A DNA stretch of 64,000 nucleotides from Streptomyces cavernicola (lineage in GTDB: Bacteria; Actinomycetota; Actinomycetes; Streptomycetales; Streptomycetaceae), in assembly GCF_029968035.1 (NCBI RefSeq), contig NZ_JASCIQ010000014.1, positions 62,001 through 126,000 on the forward strand, given 5' to 3'. The notes under the pieces are model-generated. The model made no database searches, was not told the DNA's origin, and saw nothing but the letters and a program-made list of their open reading frames with translations. Of the stretch, positions 49,298 through 58,518 are shown one piece after another; the first letter of the stretch is position 1; every line of letters begins with the position of its first letter. The translations under genes were made by a program, and so were the position numbers.

Positions 49298-50839
49298 ATG
49301 ACCGGTGAGACGCGTGTGGACATGCCCGAAGAGGCCCTGGATCCGGAGCAGTTGCTGCGGCAGTGGGCCGGCGATCTGCCGTATCGGCTGCTGCTCCTGG
49401 ACAAGGTGCTGCTGCCCGACGAGCAGTTCGACTTCACTCCGGCCTCTCTGGACACCCTGGAGGAAGAGCTGTCGGCGCGCTTCCGGCCGTCTGCCTTGGC
49501 CTCGCTGTCCGCGGAGGACCGGGCCCACTGGACGGAGTCGGCCGCGGCCTATCTGGGCGAGGTGCTCCTCGGCGTCGCGGGCGGGGCCTGGGGGTGGAAC
49601 ACGCGGCCCGTGGACGGCGCTCCGGGGCAGCCCGTGGTGTGCCCTGACGCCGAGTTGGGGCTCTCACCCATCGCGCCCAAACTGCTCATCGCGCATGCCC
49701 TGCGGTCCGGTTCCGGCCGGGCGTTCGGCGAGGAGGTGGCCCGGCTGCGGCAGGCGGTGGCCGCCCTGGAGGCCGAGGTGCCGGGCTGGTCCCCGGTCAA
49801 GGCGCACACCCCGCAGGTCGACCCGGTGCCGCCGCTCCCCGAGGACCCCTCCCTGGCGCGCTGGACGGCCGAGCGCAGAGAGGCCCTGTCGGAGTGGGCG
49901 AAGGACGCGTTCGGCGGCGCGTGGCGGTGGAACTTCCACCCCGAGACTTTGGACTGGCTGGAGACGGTCGTACGTCAACGCTTCGCCACCGTCGAGGAGT
50001 TCGACGCCGCGCGGGGCGAGCCGTTCCTGCAGGGCGCCTGCTGGTATCTGGGCGAGGTGATCCGCCGCAACAAGGGCGCGATGTGGCAGTACGTCGCGTA
50101 CGACGAGTCCGCCGAGCCGGGTTCCCTCGGCTCGCGGGAGCACCGCTGGACCGGGGTGCCGTTCGTCGACCAGCCGGGCAAACGCCTTCCCGGCGCGGCA
50201 CATCCGCTGGGCTGCCTGCGCGAGCTGGTCGAGGCCGAACCGGGCGGCGAGGTCGAGCCGCTGAGGCAGGTGCTGTGGTGGTTCAGGCCGTGCACGTACG
50301 CGTACGTGGGCGCGGTCCTCGAGGACATCGGCATGGTGCCTGCGACCCGGGTCGCCGAGGTGCTCCAGGACTTCGAGGAGTGGGCCCACGACCCGATGGA
50401 CAACCCCTCCTGGGTCTACGGCGCGCTGGAGTCGTTCGGGGTGGCGGTCTCGGCGCACGGCGACGACGTCGACGACCTGGAGGAGAGCTACGAAGGCATC
50501 CTGGAGCGGGCGGCCGCGCTCACCGAAGGCGCGGTCACGATCACCGACGTGCGGCTGGTGGGCAACGACGAGGACGAGGAGGACGAGGCCCTGGAGTTCC
50601 GGCGCAACGGCGTCCTGGTCCGTGAGTCCGTGGACCACATGTCGGACGAGTACCTCGACCACCTCGCCGTCCCGGAGATAGTCGGCCACGTCGACCCGGA
50701 GCGGGAGGCCTTGCGGCGCAAGTTCCGCCTGGGCGACTTCGTCCGCTTGCGGGACTCGAACCACGACACGTACATGGTGTTCGCGAGCGACGAGCAGGCC
50801 GCGCAGCTGGAGAAGGTTCTCGGGGTGGAGCTCCACTGA
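49298..50839 (+). CDS. Large hypothetical protein with an internal duplication
   Basis: 513 residues from ATG at 49298. Two segments are alike: residues 75-110 (YLGEVLLGVAGGAWGWNTRP) and residues 230-265 (YLGEVIRRNKGAMWQYVAYD), each with a WN or WQ pattern and a following Pro-rich strand. The C-terminal third is strongly acidic (VGNDEDEEDEALEF). No signal peptide or membrane segment. It resembles the SUKH-type or immunity-like proteins of streptomycetes only loosely. I do not recognise the family. Confidence 0.7.
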   Translation: MTGETRVDMPEEALDPEQLLRQWAGDLPYRLLLLDKVLLPDEQFDFTPASLDTLEEELSARFRPSALASLSAEDRAHWTESAAAYLGEVLLGVAGGAWGWNTRPVDGAPGQPVVCPDAELGLSPIAPKLLIAHALRSGSGRAFGEEVARLRQAVAALEAEVPGWSPVKAHTPQVDPVPPLPEDPSLARWTAERREALSEWAKDAFGGAWRWNFHPETLDWLETVVRQRFATVEEFDAARGEPFLQGACWYLGEVIRRNKGAMWQYVAYDESAEPGSLGSREHRWTGVPFVDQPGKRLPGAAHPLGCLRELVEAEPGGEVEPLRQVLWWFRPCTYAYVGAVLEDIGMVPATRVAEVLQDFEEWAHDPMDNPSWVYGALESFGVAVSAHGDDVDDLEESYEGILERAAALTEGAVTITDVRLVGNDEDEEDEALEFRRNGVLVRESVDHMSDEYLDHLAVPEIVGHVDPEREALRRKFRLGDFVRLRDSNHDTYMVFASDEQAAQLEKVLGVELH

Positions 50840-50929
50840 CCCGAACGCTCCCGGTTCCGCCCGCCCCCGGTCCCGAGCACCCCGCTCGACACCTTCACTC
50901 AACCATTCAGCCCAACTGAAAATAGCGTT

Positions 50930-50942
50930 CGGAAACTTTCGA
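50930..50942. promoter_or_regulatory. AllR-like site upstream of allantoicase
   Basis: CGGAAACTTTCGA, with the core palindrome GAAACTTTC, lies about 80 bases before the allantoicase start. It resembles the operator used by AllR-type repressors of the Streptomyces allantoin pathway. I recall the motif only in outline, so control by AllR is inference. Confidence 0.45.
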
Positions 50943-51021
50943 TGGACCTACCTGCTCACGATCTGTGAAAGTCGTATCACCGCGACAGCGACCAGCGCGC
51001 GCACCGCACGGAAGGCAGGCC

Positions 51022-52137
51022 ATGACCCTCGACCCGTCCCGCAAGAACGACGCGAACCCGTACGGCGGAGGCGACCCGTACGCCGACTTCCGCGAGGGGG
51101 ACTTCGGCTTCACCAAGCTGCCCGACCTCGCCGACCGTCGGCTCGGCGGCGGCGTCATCGCCGCCAACGACGAGTTCTTCGCACAGCGCGAGAACCTGCT
51201 CCTTCCGCACCGCGCCGTGTTCGACCCGGAGGCCTTCGGCCACAAGGGCAAGGTCATGGACGGCTGGGAGACCCGGCGCCGCCGCGGCGCGGGCGCGGAC
51301 ACCCCGCACCCGGAGGCGGAGGAGCACGACTGGGCGGTCATCCGTCTCGGCGTGCCCGGCATCGTCCGCGGCGTCATCGTCGACACCGCGCACTTCCGCG
51401 GCAACTACCCGCAGCAGATCAGCATCGAGGGCGCCTGCGCCGAGCCGGACGCCAGCCCCGAGGAGCTGCTCTCGGGCTCGGTGAAGTGGGAGGAGATCGT
51501 GGCCCGCACCGAGGTGCGCGGTCACGCCGCCAACGGCTTCGAGGTCACGGTCGAGCGCCGCTTCACGCACCTCCGCCTCAACCAGCACCCCGACGGCGGC
51601 ATCGCTCGCCTGCGGGTGCACGGCGAGGTCGTGCCCGACCCCGAGTGGCTCGCGCTCCTCGGCAGCTTCGACCTGGCGTCGGTCGTCAACGGCGGTACGG
51701 TCACGGACGCCTCGGACGCGTTCTACTCCTCCCCCGGCAACACGATCCTGCCCGGCACGTCCCGCAAGATGGACGACGGCTGGGAGACCCGCCGCCGCCG
51801 CGACAAGGGCAACGACTGGATCGAGTACCGCCTCCCGGCCCAGGGTGAGATCCGCGCGGTCGAGGTGGACACCGCCTACCTGAAGGGCAACTCGGCGGGC
51901 TGGATCAGCCTGTCCGTGCGCGACGGCGAGAGCGGTGAGTGGACGCAGATCGTCCCGCGCACCCGTCTCCAGCCCGACACCCTGCACCGGCTGCCGCTCG
52001 CCGCGCCGGCCACGGCCACCGACGTACGGCTCGACGTGTACCCCGACGGCGGCATCTCCCGCCTGCGCCTGCACGGCAGCCTGACGGAGCAGGGCGGCGC
52101 CGAGCTGCAGCGCCGCTTCACCGAGCTGACGCGCTGA
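51022..52137 (+). CDS. alc: Allantoicase
   Basis: 371 residues from ATG at 51022. Two tandem allantoicase beta domains are visible. Both contain the signature MDGWETRRRR or MDDGWETRRRRDKGNDW, and both close with HPDGGIARLRVHG or YPDGGISRLRLHG. The enzyme hydrolyses allantoate to ureidoglycolate and urea in purine degradation, in the cytosol. The other pathway genes (allantoinase, ureidoglycolate lyase) are not in this window. A candidate AllR operator lies upstream, and two strong hairpins follow downstream. Confidence 0.95.
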   Translation: MTLDPSRKNDANPYGGGDPYADFREGDFGFTKLPDLADRRLGGGVIAANDEFFAQRENLLLPHRAVFDPEAFGHKGKVMDGWETRRRRGAGADTPHPEAEEHDWAVIRLGVPGIVRGVIVDTAHFRGNYPQQISIEGACAEPDASPEELLSGSVKWEEIVARTEVRGHAANGFEVTVERRFTHLRLNQHPDGGIARLRVHGEVVPDPEWLALLGSFDLASVVNGGTVTDASDAFYSSPGNTILPGTSRKMDDGWETRRRRDKGNDWIEYRLPAQGEIRAVEVDTAYLKGNSAGWISLSVRDGESGEWTQIVPRTRLQPDTLHRLPLAAPATATDVRLDVYPDGGISRLRLHGSLTEQGGAELQRRFTELTR

Positions 52138-52143
52138 GGCAGG

Positions 52144-52227
52144 TCGTCCCGGTGCGCGGCCGCGCGTACCGCGTGCCGGGACGACGGTGAGACAGGCCGG
52201 CCGGATCTCAGGGGAGTCCGGCCGGCC
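52144..52227 (+). terminator. Two consecutive hairpins downstream of allantoicase
   Basis: First hairpin: arms TCGTCCCGGTGCGCGG (52144-52159) and CCGCGTGCCGGGACGA (52169-52184), 14 of 16 pairs. Second: arms GGCCGGCCGGA (52195-52205) and TCCGGCCGGCC (52217-52227), perfect. They probably end the allantoicase transcript. Confidence 0.78.
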
Positions 52228-52381
52228 GCTCAATTCCGCACATGGATCGGCGCACGGATCGGCACACGGGAAATCAGGGCTGGCGCGAAGACCCGTGTAT
52301 GCAGCACCCTTTCGAAGGCAGCGCCCCGCACCACAGGGGTCGCCGCGCCCGAACGTCCGCCAGCCGAGAAGGAACCACCCG

Positions 52382-53170
52382 TTGAACACCGGCAGTTACT
52401 TCGAGCCCATCGACGAGCACCGCTACAAGCCCACCACGCATGCGAGCGGTGCCTGGGACGTCGACGAGCAGCACTTCAGCCCGCTCGGCGGGCTCCTCGT
52501 GCACGCACTCGACCGGCACCTCGCGGAGCGGGAGCAGCCGGACGACGGGCTCGTGCTCTCCCGGATCAGCTTCGACATCCTCGGCCGGCTCGCCCTGGAC
52601 GAGATCGAGATCCGGGTGGAGACGCTGCGGCCGGGCCGCACCATCGAACTCCTCGAAGCGGTGGCGCTGATCGCCGGCCGCCCCGTGGTCCGGGCGCGGG
52701 CCTGGCGGCTCGCCGCCGCCGACACCTCCGCGGTCGCCGGGGGCGGGGCCGAGCGGCTGACGCCGCCCGACGAAGTCGAGCCCTGGCCGATGAAGTCGGT
52801 GTGGCCGGGCGGGTACATCGCGTCCATCGACGTGCGGCCGCTGGCTCCCCCGCAGCCGGGCCGGACGACCGCCTGGATCTCCACGCCCCTCGACCTCGTT
52901 GCGGGTCAGCCGAGCAGTGCGCTCGCCTCGTACGTGGCGCTCGTCGACACGGCCAACGGCATCGCCGTGCGCCAGTCGCCGACCGAGTGGATGTTCCCGA
53001 ACGTCGACCTGACGCTTCATCTGCACCGCCGCCCGGTCGGCCGGTGGACGGGCCTGGACACCACTGTCGCCTTCGGGCCGACGGGGCAGGGCGTCACCAG
53101 CACCGTCCTGCATGACGTGGAGGGCGCTGTCGGCCACGCGCAGCAGATCCTCACGGTCCGACCGATGTGA
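52382..53170 (+). CDS. Acyl-CoA thioesterase-like protein
   Basis: 262 residues from TTG at 52382, with AAGGAA upstream. Two hot-dog folds in tandem fit the TesB-like thioesterase superfamily: residues 20-110 with HFSPLGGLLVHALDRHL and the strand EIEIRVETLRPGRTIELLEAVAL, and residues 150-255 with SPTEWMFPNVDLTLHLHRR. The catalytic Asp or Gln residues of TesB are not sure here. It probably hydrolyses an acyl-CoA. No clear partner genes. Confidence 0.78.
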   Translation: MNTGSYFEPIDEHRYKPTTHASGAWDVDEQHFSPLGGLLVHALDRHLAEREQPDDGLVLSRISFDILGRLALDEIEIRVETLRPGRTIELLEAVALIAGRPVVRARAWRLAAADTSAVAGGGAERLTPPDEVEPWPMKSVWPGGYIASIDVRPLAPPQPGRTTAWISTPLDLVAGQPSSALASYVALVDTANGIAVRQSPTEWMFPNVDLTLHLHRRPVGRWTGLDTTVAFGPTGQGVTSTVLHDVEGAVGHAQQILTVRPM

Positions 53171-53483
53171 GCGCACCGCCGCGAGCGGTGAGTGCTCCGG
53201 TACGAGCCGCTCGGGGCGGGCCCGGGGACTCGGGCTAGGCGGTCGGTCGGGGCGGCAGGGGGTCGCCAACTCCCGTACGAATACGACGCGTTGCTCGAAC
53301 GGGTCCGGCTGACGGCGGCGACCGCAACGCGTACCCGGCCGAGAAGCGCGGCGTGCGGCGTACGCGTGCCCGGCCGTCTCAGCGTCGACCGTCTGGACAT
53401 GAGCGACCGTGAGCGACCGGGAACGGACCGCCATGCCGCACCCGCCTTGAGCAGCCGTACCCCGGGATGTGAAGGTGATCCGC
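53171..53483. other. Non-coding stretch between thioesterase and FG-GAP genes
   Basis: About 313 bases without a plausible gene: open frames here have poor third-position G/C or no start. I see no repeat, palindrome of note or convincing promoter. A GAAGGTG box just before 53484 serves the next gene. Confidence 0.6.
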
Positions 53484-54986
53484 ATGATCCCTCACCCCGC
53501 TTCCCGCCCCACCTCACGCTCCGCCTCGCGTGCCGCCCGTTCGGCGGCGGCGGTCTGCGCCGTGTCCCTGCTGCTCGGGCCGCTCGCGGGCTGCGGCGGC
53601 GGGGCGGACGGCTCGTCGGCCGCGGGCGGTGGGAAGCCCGCGGCGAAGGAGCCCGCCGTGCCGGGCGAGAGCCGCCCGCCGGCGGCCGGGAACGGCACGA
53701 AGGACCCCGACGACGTGAACGGCGACGGCCACCGCGACCTGCTGGTACCGGTGTTGGCCGGGCCGGCCGACCAGCCGGGGGCGGATCAGCGGGTGGCCGT
53801 CGTGTACGGCTCGGCGAAGGGCCTCGACCCGGTGACGCGTACAGTTCTCGGCCGCGGCGACCTGGGGTTGCCCGCGTCGCCCGAGGGCGGCGGCCGGGAC
53901 GCCCTCTCGGTCTCCGAGGTGCTCACCGCCGACCTGGACGGGGACGGCTTCCCGGACTTCGTGTCGTCCGTGGCGGGTGGGACGGCCACGGACGGCCAGG
54001 TGTCCACGGCACGGCGAATCCCGCACGTCACGTGGGGCGGCCCGAACGGCCCGAAGGCAGCGGGGAAGGCGACCGGGATATCCCTTCCTCAGGACGTGGC
54101 GAAGCTCGGCGTCGAGTCCCTGGTGCGCGGCGACTTCGACGGCGACGGGCACCACGACCTGGCGGGGCTCGCGCAGAACGAGGGGTCCCGGCCGGTCGTG
54201 CTGTACGGGCCGTTCACGCGCGCCGGCGCCCCCGCGCGCAGCGACGTGAGCCTGCCGCCCGCCGACGGCACGCTGATCGCCGACGCCATCGACCCGTCCG
54301 GCGAGCCGCGCGCCACGTCCCTGCTCGTGCAGGCCGCGAACGACGGCGAGCAGTCCGAGAACACCCTGTACCGGGCCCGCCGGGGCAGCGGCCTCGACAC
54401 TGACGGCGAGCAGCTGCGCATCGGCAGCGCGCACGCCTTCGGCGACTTCGACGGCGACGGCGTACGGGACGTGGCGATCGGCGACGACGGCGGCCGCAAC
54501 GACGAGCCCGGCTACGAGACGGAGGCCCCGGACGTCTCCGGTTCGCTCGCCGTGTACCCGGGCAAGGGCGGCGCGCCCGTCACACACCGGCTGCCGAAGC
54601 CGCCGAAGAGTGGAAGCACCGACTACGGCCCCGGCGGGTTCGTGGCGGCCGACCCGGACGGCGACGGGCGCGACGGCCTGCTCGTGGCCACGTACGAGGG
54701 CGCGACCCTGATCGACGGCGACCGGCGCACGCCCGTACTGCGCGAGGGCCCGGCCGAGAGCGCCGGCGAGAAGACGTCCGCGAAGTGGCGGCACGCCCGC
54801 CCTGCCGGCGCGGGCGACTTCGACGGCGACGGGAAGGACGAGCTGGTCCTGCACTGGGGCGCGGGCACGTTGTTCGCGCTGTACGGGGAGCACCCGACGC
54901 ACTGGTGGATCACCGAGGGCACGACGGCGAAGGACCAGTCGGCGTTCAGCACGGTGGGGTTGGCGGGCCGGCCCGCCTCCGACTGA
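53484..54986 (+). CDS. FG-GAP repeat lipoprotein
   Basis: 500 residues from ATG at 53484; GTG at 53469 is upstream in frame. A signal peptide ends in lipobox LAGC (about Cys37), so it is anchored outside. The mature part has at least six calcium-type loops of FG-GAP/VCBS repeats, such as DVNGDGHRD, DLDGDGFPD, DFDGDGHHD, DFDGDGVRD, DPDGDGRDG and DFDGDGKDE, suggesting a seven-bladed integrin-like propeller. It probably binds calcium and a protein or polysaccharide. Family members often form surface adhesin-like proteins. Function not known. Confidence 0.85.
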   Translation: MIPHPASRPTSRSASRAARSAAAVCAVSLLLGPLAGCGGGADGSSAAGGGKPAAKEPAVPGESRPPAAGNGTKDPDDVNGDGHRDLLVPVLAGPADQPGADQRVAVVYGSAKGLDPVTRTVLGRGDLGLPASPEGGGRDALSVSEVLTADLDGDGFPDFVSSVAGGTATDGQVSTARRIPHVTWGGPNGPKAAGKATGISLPQDVAKLGVESLVRGDFDGDGHHDLAGLAQNEGSRPVVLYGPFTRAGAPARSDVSLPPADGTLIADAIDPSGEPRATSLLVQAANDGEQSENTLYRARRGSGLDTDGEQLRIGSAHAFGDFDGDGVRDVAIGDDGGRNDEPGYETEAPDVSGSLAVYPGKGGAPVTHRLPKPPKSGSTDYGPGGFVAADPDGDGRDGLLVATYEGATLIDGDRRTPVLREGPAESAGEKTSAKWRHARPAGAGDFDGDGKDELVLHWGAGTLFALYGEHPTHWWITEGTTAKDQSAFSTVGLAGRPASD

Positions 54987-55340
54987 CCCTGCGGCCGGGC
55001 CGCGGCACCGTGTTCGGCAGCCAGTCGGGCGAGGCCCCGGCGACAGCGCTCCTGACGCTCCATCAGGCTCTGACCTGACACTTCGTCACTTCATGGTCTG
55101 GTCAGGCCTTTTCGCTTCGCGGGGGCGCGTCGCGGAACGGCCCGGACGACTTTGATCCAGATTCGCCGAACCCATGGATCCTTCACGTTCTGTGGTGCAT
55201 CCTGCGCCCACCCAGTACTGCCGTACGCAACACGGAGTCGACGGCCGCGACCGCGCGGACGGACGTCGCCGGCGCTGCGGGGCAGCCGCGCAGTGGTGTC
55301 GGGTCTCCCCCGCGCACCGTGACGAGCTAGGAGGCTCCTC
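54987..55340. other. Non-coding stretch before the luciferase-like monooxygenase
   Basis: About 354 bases without a supported gene. Short inverted arms CCTGAC and GTCAGG occur near 55074 and 55101. A ribosome site AGGAGG lies ten bases ahead of the ATG at 55341. No strong promoter or terminator stands out. Confidence 0.6.
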
Positions 55341-56561
55341 ATGGAGTTCGGCATCTTCCTGAACGGATTCGTCCCCGGTCCGGCCGCGCACGACCGGCCC
55401 TCCGAACACCTCGCCCTGAAGCGGGAGTTGGACCTGGCGATCAAGGCCGACAAGCACAACTGGAAGTACGTCTGGTTCGGCGAGCACCACTCGCTCACCG
55501 AGTACAGCCATATGTCGGCGCCCGAGGTCCTGATGGGCTACGTGGCCGGCAAGACCGAGCGCATCCACCTCGGCACCGGCATCAACAGCCTCTCGCCGCG
55601 CAAGGAGCACCCCGTGCGGTACGCGGAGCGGGCGGCGATGCTCGACCACATCACCGAGGGCCGCTTCGAGTGGGGCACCGGACGTGGTGCGGGCAGCCAC
55701 GAGGTGGCGTCGTTCAACATCATGGACACCGGCTCGACCAAGGCCGAGTGGGACGAGGTCGCGCCGGAGATCGTGCGCATGTGGGAGCAGTACGACTACT
55801 CCTTCCACGGCGAGCACTTCACCGTGCCCACACCGCACAACATCCTGCCGAAGCCGTACGGGCACTCGCACCCGCCGATCTGGATGGCCTGCGGCAACCC
55901 GCCCTCGTTCGCCAAGGCGGGCTCGCTCGGCATCGGGGCGATCGCCTTCAACTTCGAGCCGATCTTCGAGCTGAAGGGGCGGATCGACGCGTACAAGGAG
56001 GCCGCCGAGAACCCGGTCGAGATCCTCGGCGACTACCAGAACAACAACGTGATGATGACCAACACCGTCATCTGCCTGAACGACCGCAAGCGGGCGCGTG
56101 AGATCGCCATGAACGCGGGGCTCGGCTATCTGGTGACGCTGGTGAACCTCTACCACGACACGATGCCGAAGTCCCTGGACGCCATCACCTGGCCCGAACC
56201 GCCCATCGCGCTCAGCCAGTTGGGCGGCGAGGAGATCCTCGACGAGGTCATCAAGGCCGGCCTGATGCTGTGCGGCACGCCGGAGGAGGTGTGCGAGCAG
56301 GTGTCCGCGTACCAGACCGTCGGCTGCGACCAGGTGGTGTTCGGGCTCACCGGCGGCATGACGTTCGACGAGCACCTGGAGATGCTGGAGGTCTTCGGCG
56401 ACAAGGTCATCCCCGAGTTCGACACCGACCCCGAGCACTCCACCGCCAAGTACCGACGGAACGCGCAGGGCCCCAAGTACCCCTCGCACAACGGGCCCGT
56501 CCCGGCCGACCTGAAGCACCAGGTGATCCCGGAGAGCGCGATCCTGCCGCTGCAGCAGTGA
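55341..56561 (+). CDS. LLM class flavin-dependent monooxygenase
   Basis: 406 residues from ATG at 55341, with AGGAGG upstream. The bacterial luciferase-like barrel is clear: FGIFLNGFVPG at the start, WFGEHHSLTEYSHMSAPEVL, GTGINSLSPRKEHPVRYAERAAMLDHITEGRFEWGTGRG (broken into parts GTGINSLSPRKEHP and GRFEWGTGRG), and VVFGLTGGMTFDEHLE. It uses FMN or F420 to oxidise a substrate. Which cofactor and substrate cannot be told. It is convergent with an AhpD-like gene across a terminator. Confidence 0.9.
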   Translation: MEFGIFLNGFVPGPAAHDRPSEHLALKRELDLAIKADKHNWKYVWFGEHHSLTEYSHMSAPEVLMGYVAGKTERIHLGTGINSLSPRKEHPVRYAERAAMLDHITEGRFEWGTGRGAGSHEVASFNIMDTGSTKAEWDEVAPEIVRMWEQYDYSFHGEHFTVPTPHNILPKPYGHSHPPIWMACGNPPSFAKAGSLGIGAIAFNFEPIFELKGRIDAYKEAAENPVEILGDYQNNNVMMTNTVICLNDRKRAREIAMNAGLGYLVTLVNLYHDTMPKSLDAITWPEPPIALSQLGGEEILDEVIKAGLMLCGTPEEVCEQVSAYQTVGCDQVVFGLTGGMTFDEHLEMLEVFGDKVIPEFDTDPEHSTAKYRRNAQGPKYPSHNGPVPADLKHQVIPESAILPLQQ

Positions 56562-56583
56562 GCCCCCACCATCCGGCGCCCGT

Positions 56584-56632
56584 CGCCCCGCCCCGCGCCG
56601 CCCCGCCCTGCGGTTCAGGCGCGGGCGGGGCG
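56584..56632. terminator. G/C-rich hairpin between convergent genes
   Basis: Arms CGCCCCGCCCCGCGCC (56584-56599) and GGCGCGGGCGGGGCG (56618-56632) pair with one bulged base and an 18-base loop. It probably ends transcription of the monooxygenase, the AhpD-like gene, or both. Confidence 0.65.
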
Positions 56633-56658
56633 CGCCGGGTGGTCCGAACCCCGTGGGA

Positions 56659-57132
56659 TCAGCCGAACTGGCCGGGCTGATAGTCGCCCGCGGGGTTCCG
56701 CACGATCACGTTGACGCGGTTGTACGCGTTGATCAGCGCGATCAGCGAGACGAGTGCGGTGAGCTGCTCCTCGTCGTAGTGCTTGGCGGCCTCCCGCCAG
56801 GCCTCGTCCGTGACGCCGCCCGCGCCGTCGGCGATGCGGGTGCCCTGCTCCGTGACCTCCAGGGCGGCGCGCTCGGCCTCGGTGAAGACGGTCGCGTCAC
56901 GCCAGGCGGCGACGAGGTTGAGGCGCAGCGAGGTCTCGCCGGCGGCGGCCGCCTCCTTGGAGTGCATGTCGGTGCAGAAGCCGCAGCCGTTGATCTGGCT
57001 GGCCCGGAGCTTGACCAGCTCCTGCGTCGCGGCGGGCAGCGCCGAGTCGGTGACCGTCTTGCTCGCCGAGTTGATGTGCCTGAGGACCTTGGGGCCGACC
57101 TCGCCGCTGAAAAGAGGCAGTCGCGCTTCCAT
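56659..57132 (-). CDS. AhpD-like carboxymuconolactone decarboxylase-family protein
   Basis: 157 residues from ATG at 57132, with GGGAG upstream. The alkylhydroperoxidase motif is INGCGFCTDMHSKEA, with Cys50, Cys53 and His57. The fold is all-helical and usually assembles as a trimer or hexamer of the AhpD family. It should reduce peroxides or relay electrons, linked to lipoyl partners in mycobacteria. It lies beside a luciferase-like monooxygenase, but the two converge, so a joint role is not implied. Confidence 0.88.
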   Translation of the reverse strand: MEARLPLFSGEVGPKVLRHINSASKTVTDSALPAATQELVKLRASQINGCGFCTDMHSKEAAAAGETSLRLNLVAAWRDATVFTEAERAALEVTEQGTRIADGAGGVTDEAWREAAKHYDEEQLTALVSLIALINAYNRVNVIVRNPAGDYQPGQFG

Positions 57133-57470
57133 GATGAACTCCCCTGCTCTGATGTGCCGTTGCTCTGCTGTGCCGTTGTCGGGGCCGACGCCCACGCCCG
57201 ACCGGGCGCTTCCGTCGACCACACCCTCTCGACGTACCGGCCTGTCCCGGATGTGACATCGACCCGATCGACCCTGGTCGCGGCCCCGACGGACGTACGC
57301 GAGAACGGTGCTCCCCTGTCTTAAGCCGCGCCGCCCGCCTGCGTGTACCGCCGTGGGGAGTACGTCGAGCCCCGGCCGCGGTTGACCTGAAGTTCGCTTG
57401 AGGTTCTACGTTTCAGGCATGTCGTCGATCACGGCGGCGGTAACCATCGATGGACAGGGGTGTGATCACG
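57133..57470. other. Divergent non-coding stretch between AhpD-like and oxidoreductase genes
   Basis: About 338 bases. Near the AhpD end, TGTGCCGTTG is repeated twice (about 57152-57175). No gene is supported, and no strong palindrome is seen. An AGGGGTG box about 11-17 bases before 57471 is the ribosome site of the next gene. Confidence 0.6.
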
Positions 57471-58445
57471 ATGCGTGCGATTCAGGTGGAGGCTTTCGGC
57501 GGGCCCGAGGTACTGCTCATCGCGGAGGTTCCCGATGCGGTGGCCGGGCCGGGGCAGGCCGTGGTGCGGCCGGCCGCCGTGGACGTCATCTACCTCGACA
57601 CGCTGCTGCGCAGCGGCTGGGGCGGCGGCTACTTCCCGATCGAGCCGCCGTACGTGCCCGGCGGCGGTGGTGCGGGGACGGTGACGGCCGTGGGCGAGGG
57701 CGTGGACGCCGGCCTTGTGGGGCGGCAGGTCGTGGCCCGCGCGGCGTCGGGCGCGTACGCCGAGCAGTTCGTCGCCCCGGTCGACGAACTCGTGGAGGTG
57801 CCGGACGGGGTGTCGGCCACCGATGCCGCGGCCCTCGTGCACGACGGGGTGACCGCCCTTTCCCTGGCCCGCACCGGGAAGATCGCGCCCGGTGAGTGGG
57901 TCCTGGTCGCGGCCGCCGCGGGCGGGGCGGGCTCGCTGCTCGTGCAGTTGGCGCGGGACGCGGGCGCGCATGTGGTGGCCGCCGCGCGCGGCGAGCGCAA
58001 GCTGGCCCTCGCCCGGGAGTTGGGCGCGGACGTGGTGCTCGACTACTCCGAGCCCGACTGGCAGCAGCGGGTCCGCGAGGCCACCGGCGGGGCGGGCGTC
58101 GACCTGGCCTTCGACGGTGCGGGCGGCGCGCTCGGCCGGGCGGTGTTCGAGACGGTCGCGGAGGGCGGCAGGTTCCTCACGTACGGCACGGCCGACGGCG
58201 GCCTCACCGAGATCGCCCCGGCCGCGGCCGAGGCGCGCGGCGTGCGGGTCGTCAACACCCTGGAGGCCGGCCCGCACACCCCGGCCGTCGTACGCGAACT
58301 GCTCGGCGAGGCCCTGTCGTTGACCGCGCAGGGCCGGATCCGCCCGGCGATCGGGGCGACGTACCCGCTGGAGCGCGCCGTGGACGCGCACACGTCCCTC
58401 GAAGGGCGGGCCACGGTGGGGAAGTCGCTGCTCACGACGGCCTGA
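57471..58445 (+). CDS. Quinone-oxidoreductase-like zinc-binding dehydrogenase superfamily protein
   Basis: 324 residues from ATG at 57471. It belongs to the medium-chain dehydrogenases without metal ligands (quinone oxidoreductase/crotonyl-CoA reductase branch): PGGGGAGTVTAVGEGV, AAAAGGAGSLLVQLARDAGAHVVAAARGE (nucleotide-binding motif AAAGGAGSLLVQLA), then FDGAGGALGRAVF. It should reduce quinones or enones with NADPH. It is divergent from the AhpD-like gene. No regulator is adjacent. Confidence 0.88.
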   Translation: MRAIQVEAFGGPEVLLIAEVPDAVAGPGQAVVRPAAVDVIYLDTLLRSGWGGGYFPIEPPYVPGGGGAGTVTAVGEGVDAGLVGRQVVARAASGAYAEQFVAPVDELVEVPDGVSATDAAALVHDGVTALSLARTGKIAPGEWVLVAAAAGGAGSLLVQLARDAGAHVVAAARGERKLALARELGADVVLDYSEPDWQQRVREATGGAGVDLAFDGAGGALGRAVFETVAEGGRFLTYGTADGGLTEIAPAAAEARGVRVVNTLEAGPHTPAVVRELLGEALSLTAQGRIRPAIGATYPLERAVDAHTSLEGRATVGKSLLTTA

Positions 58446-58518
58446 CGGCGACTCAGGGAGCGGGCCTAATGGAGCGGGTAGAGGAGCGGGCCTCCAGGGC
58501 CAGCTCGGGCAGTGGGGC

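Noticed and set aside
55051..55106. Hairpin as terminator of the FG-GAP gene
   Set aside because: Arms are only five or six bases with long loops and no U run, so I do not call a terminator.
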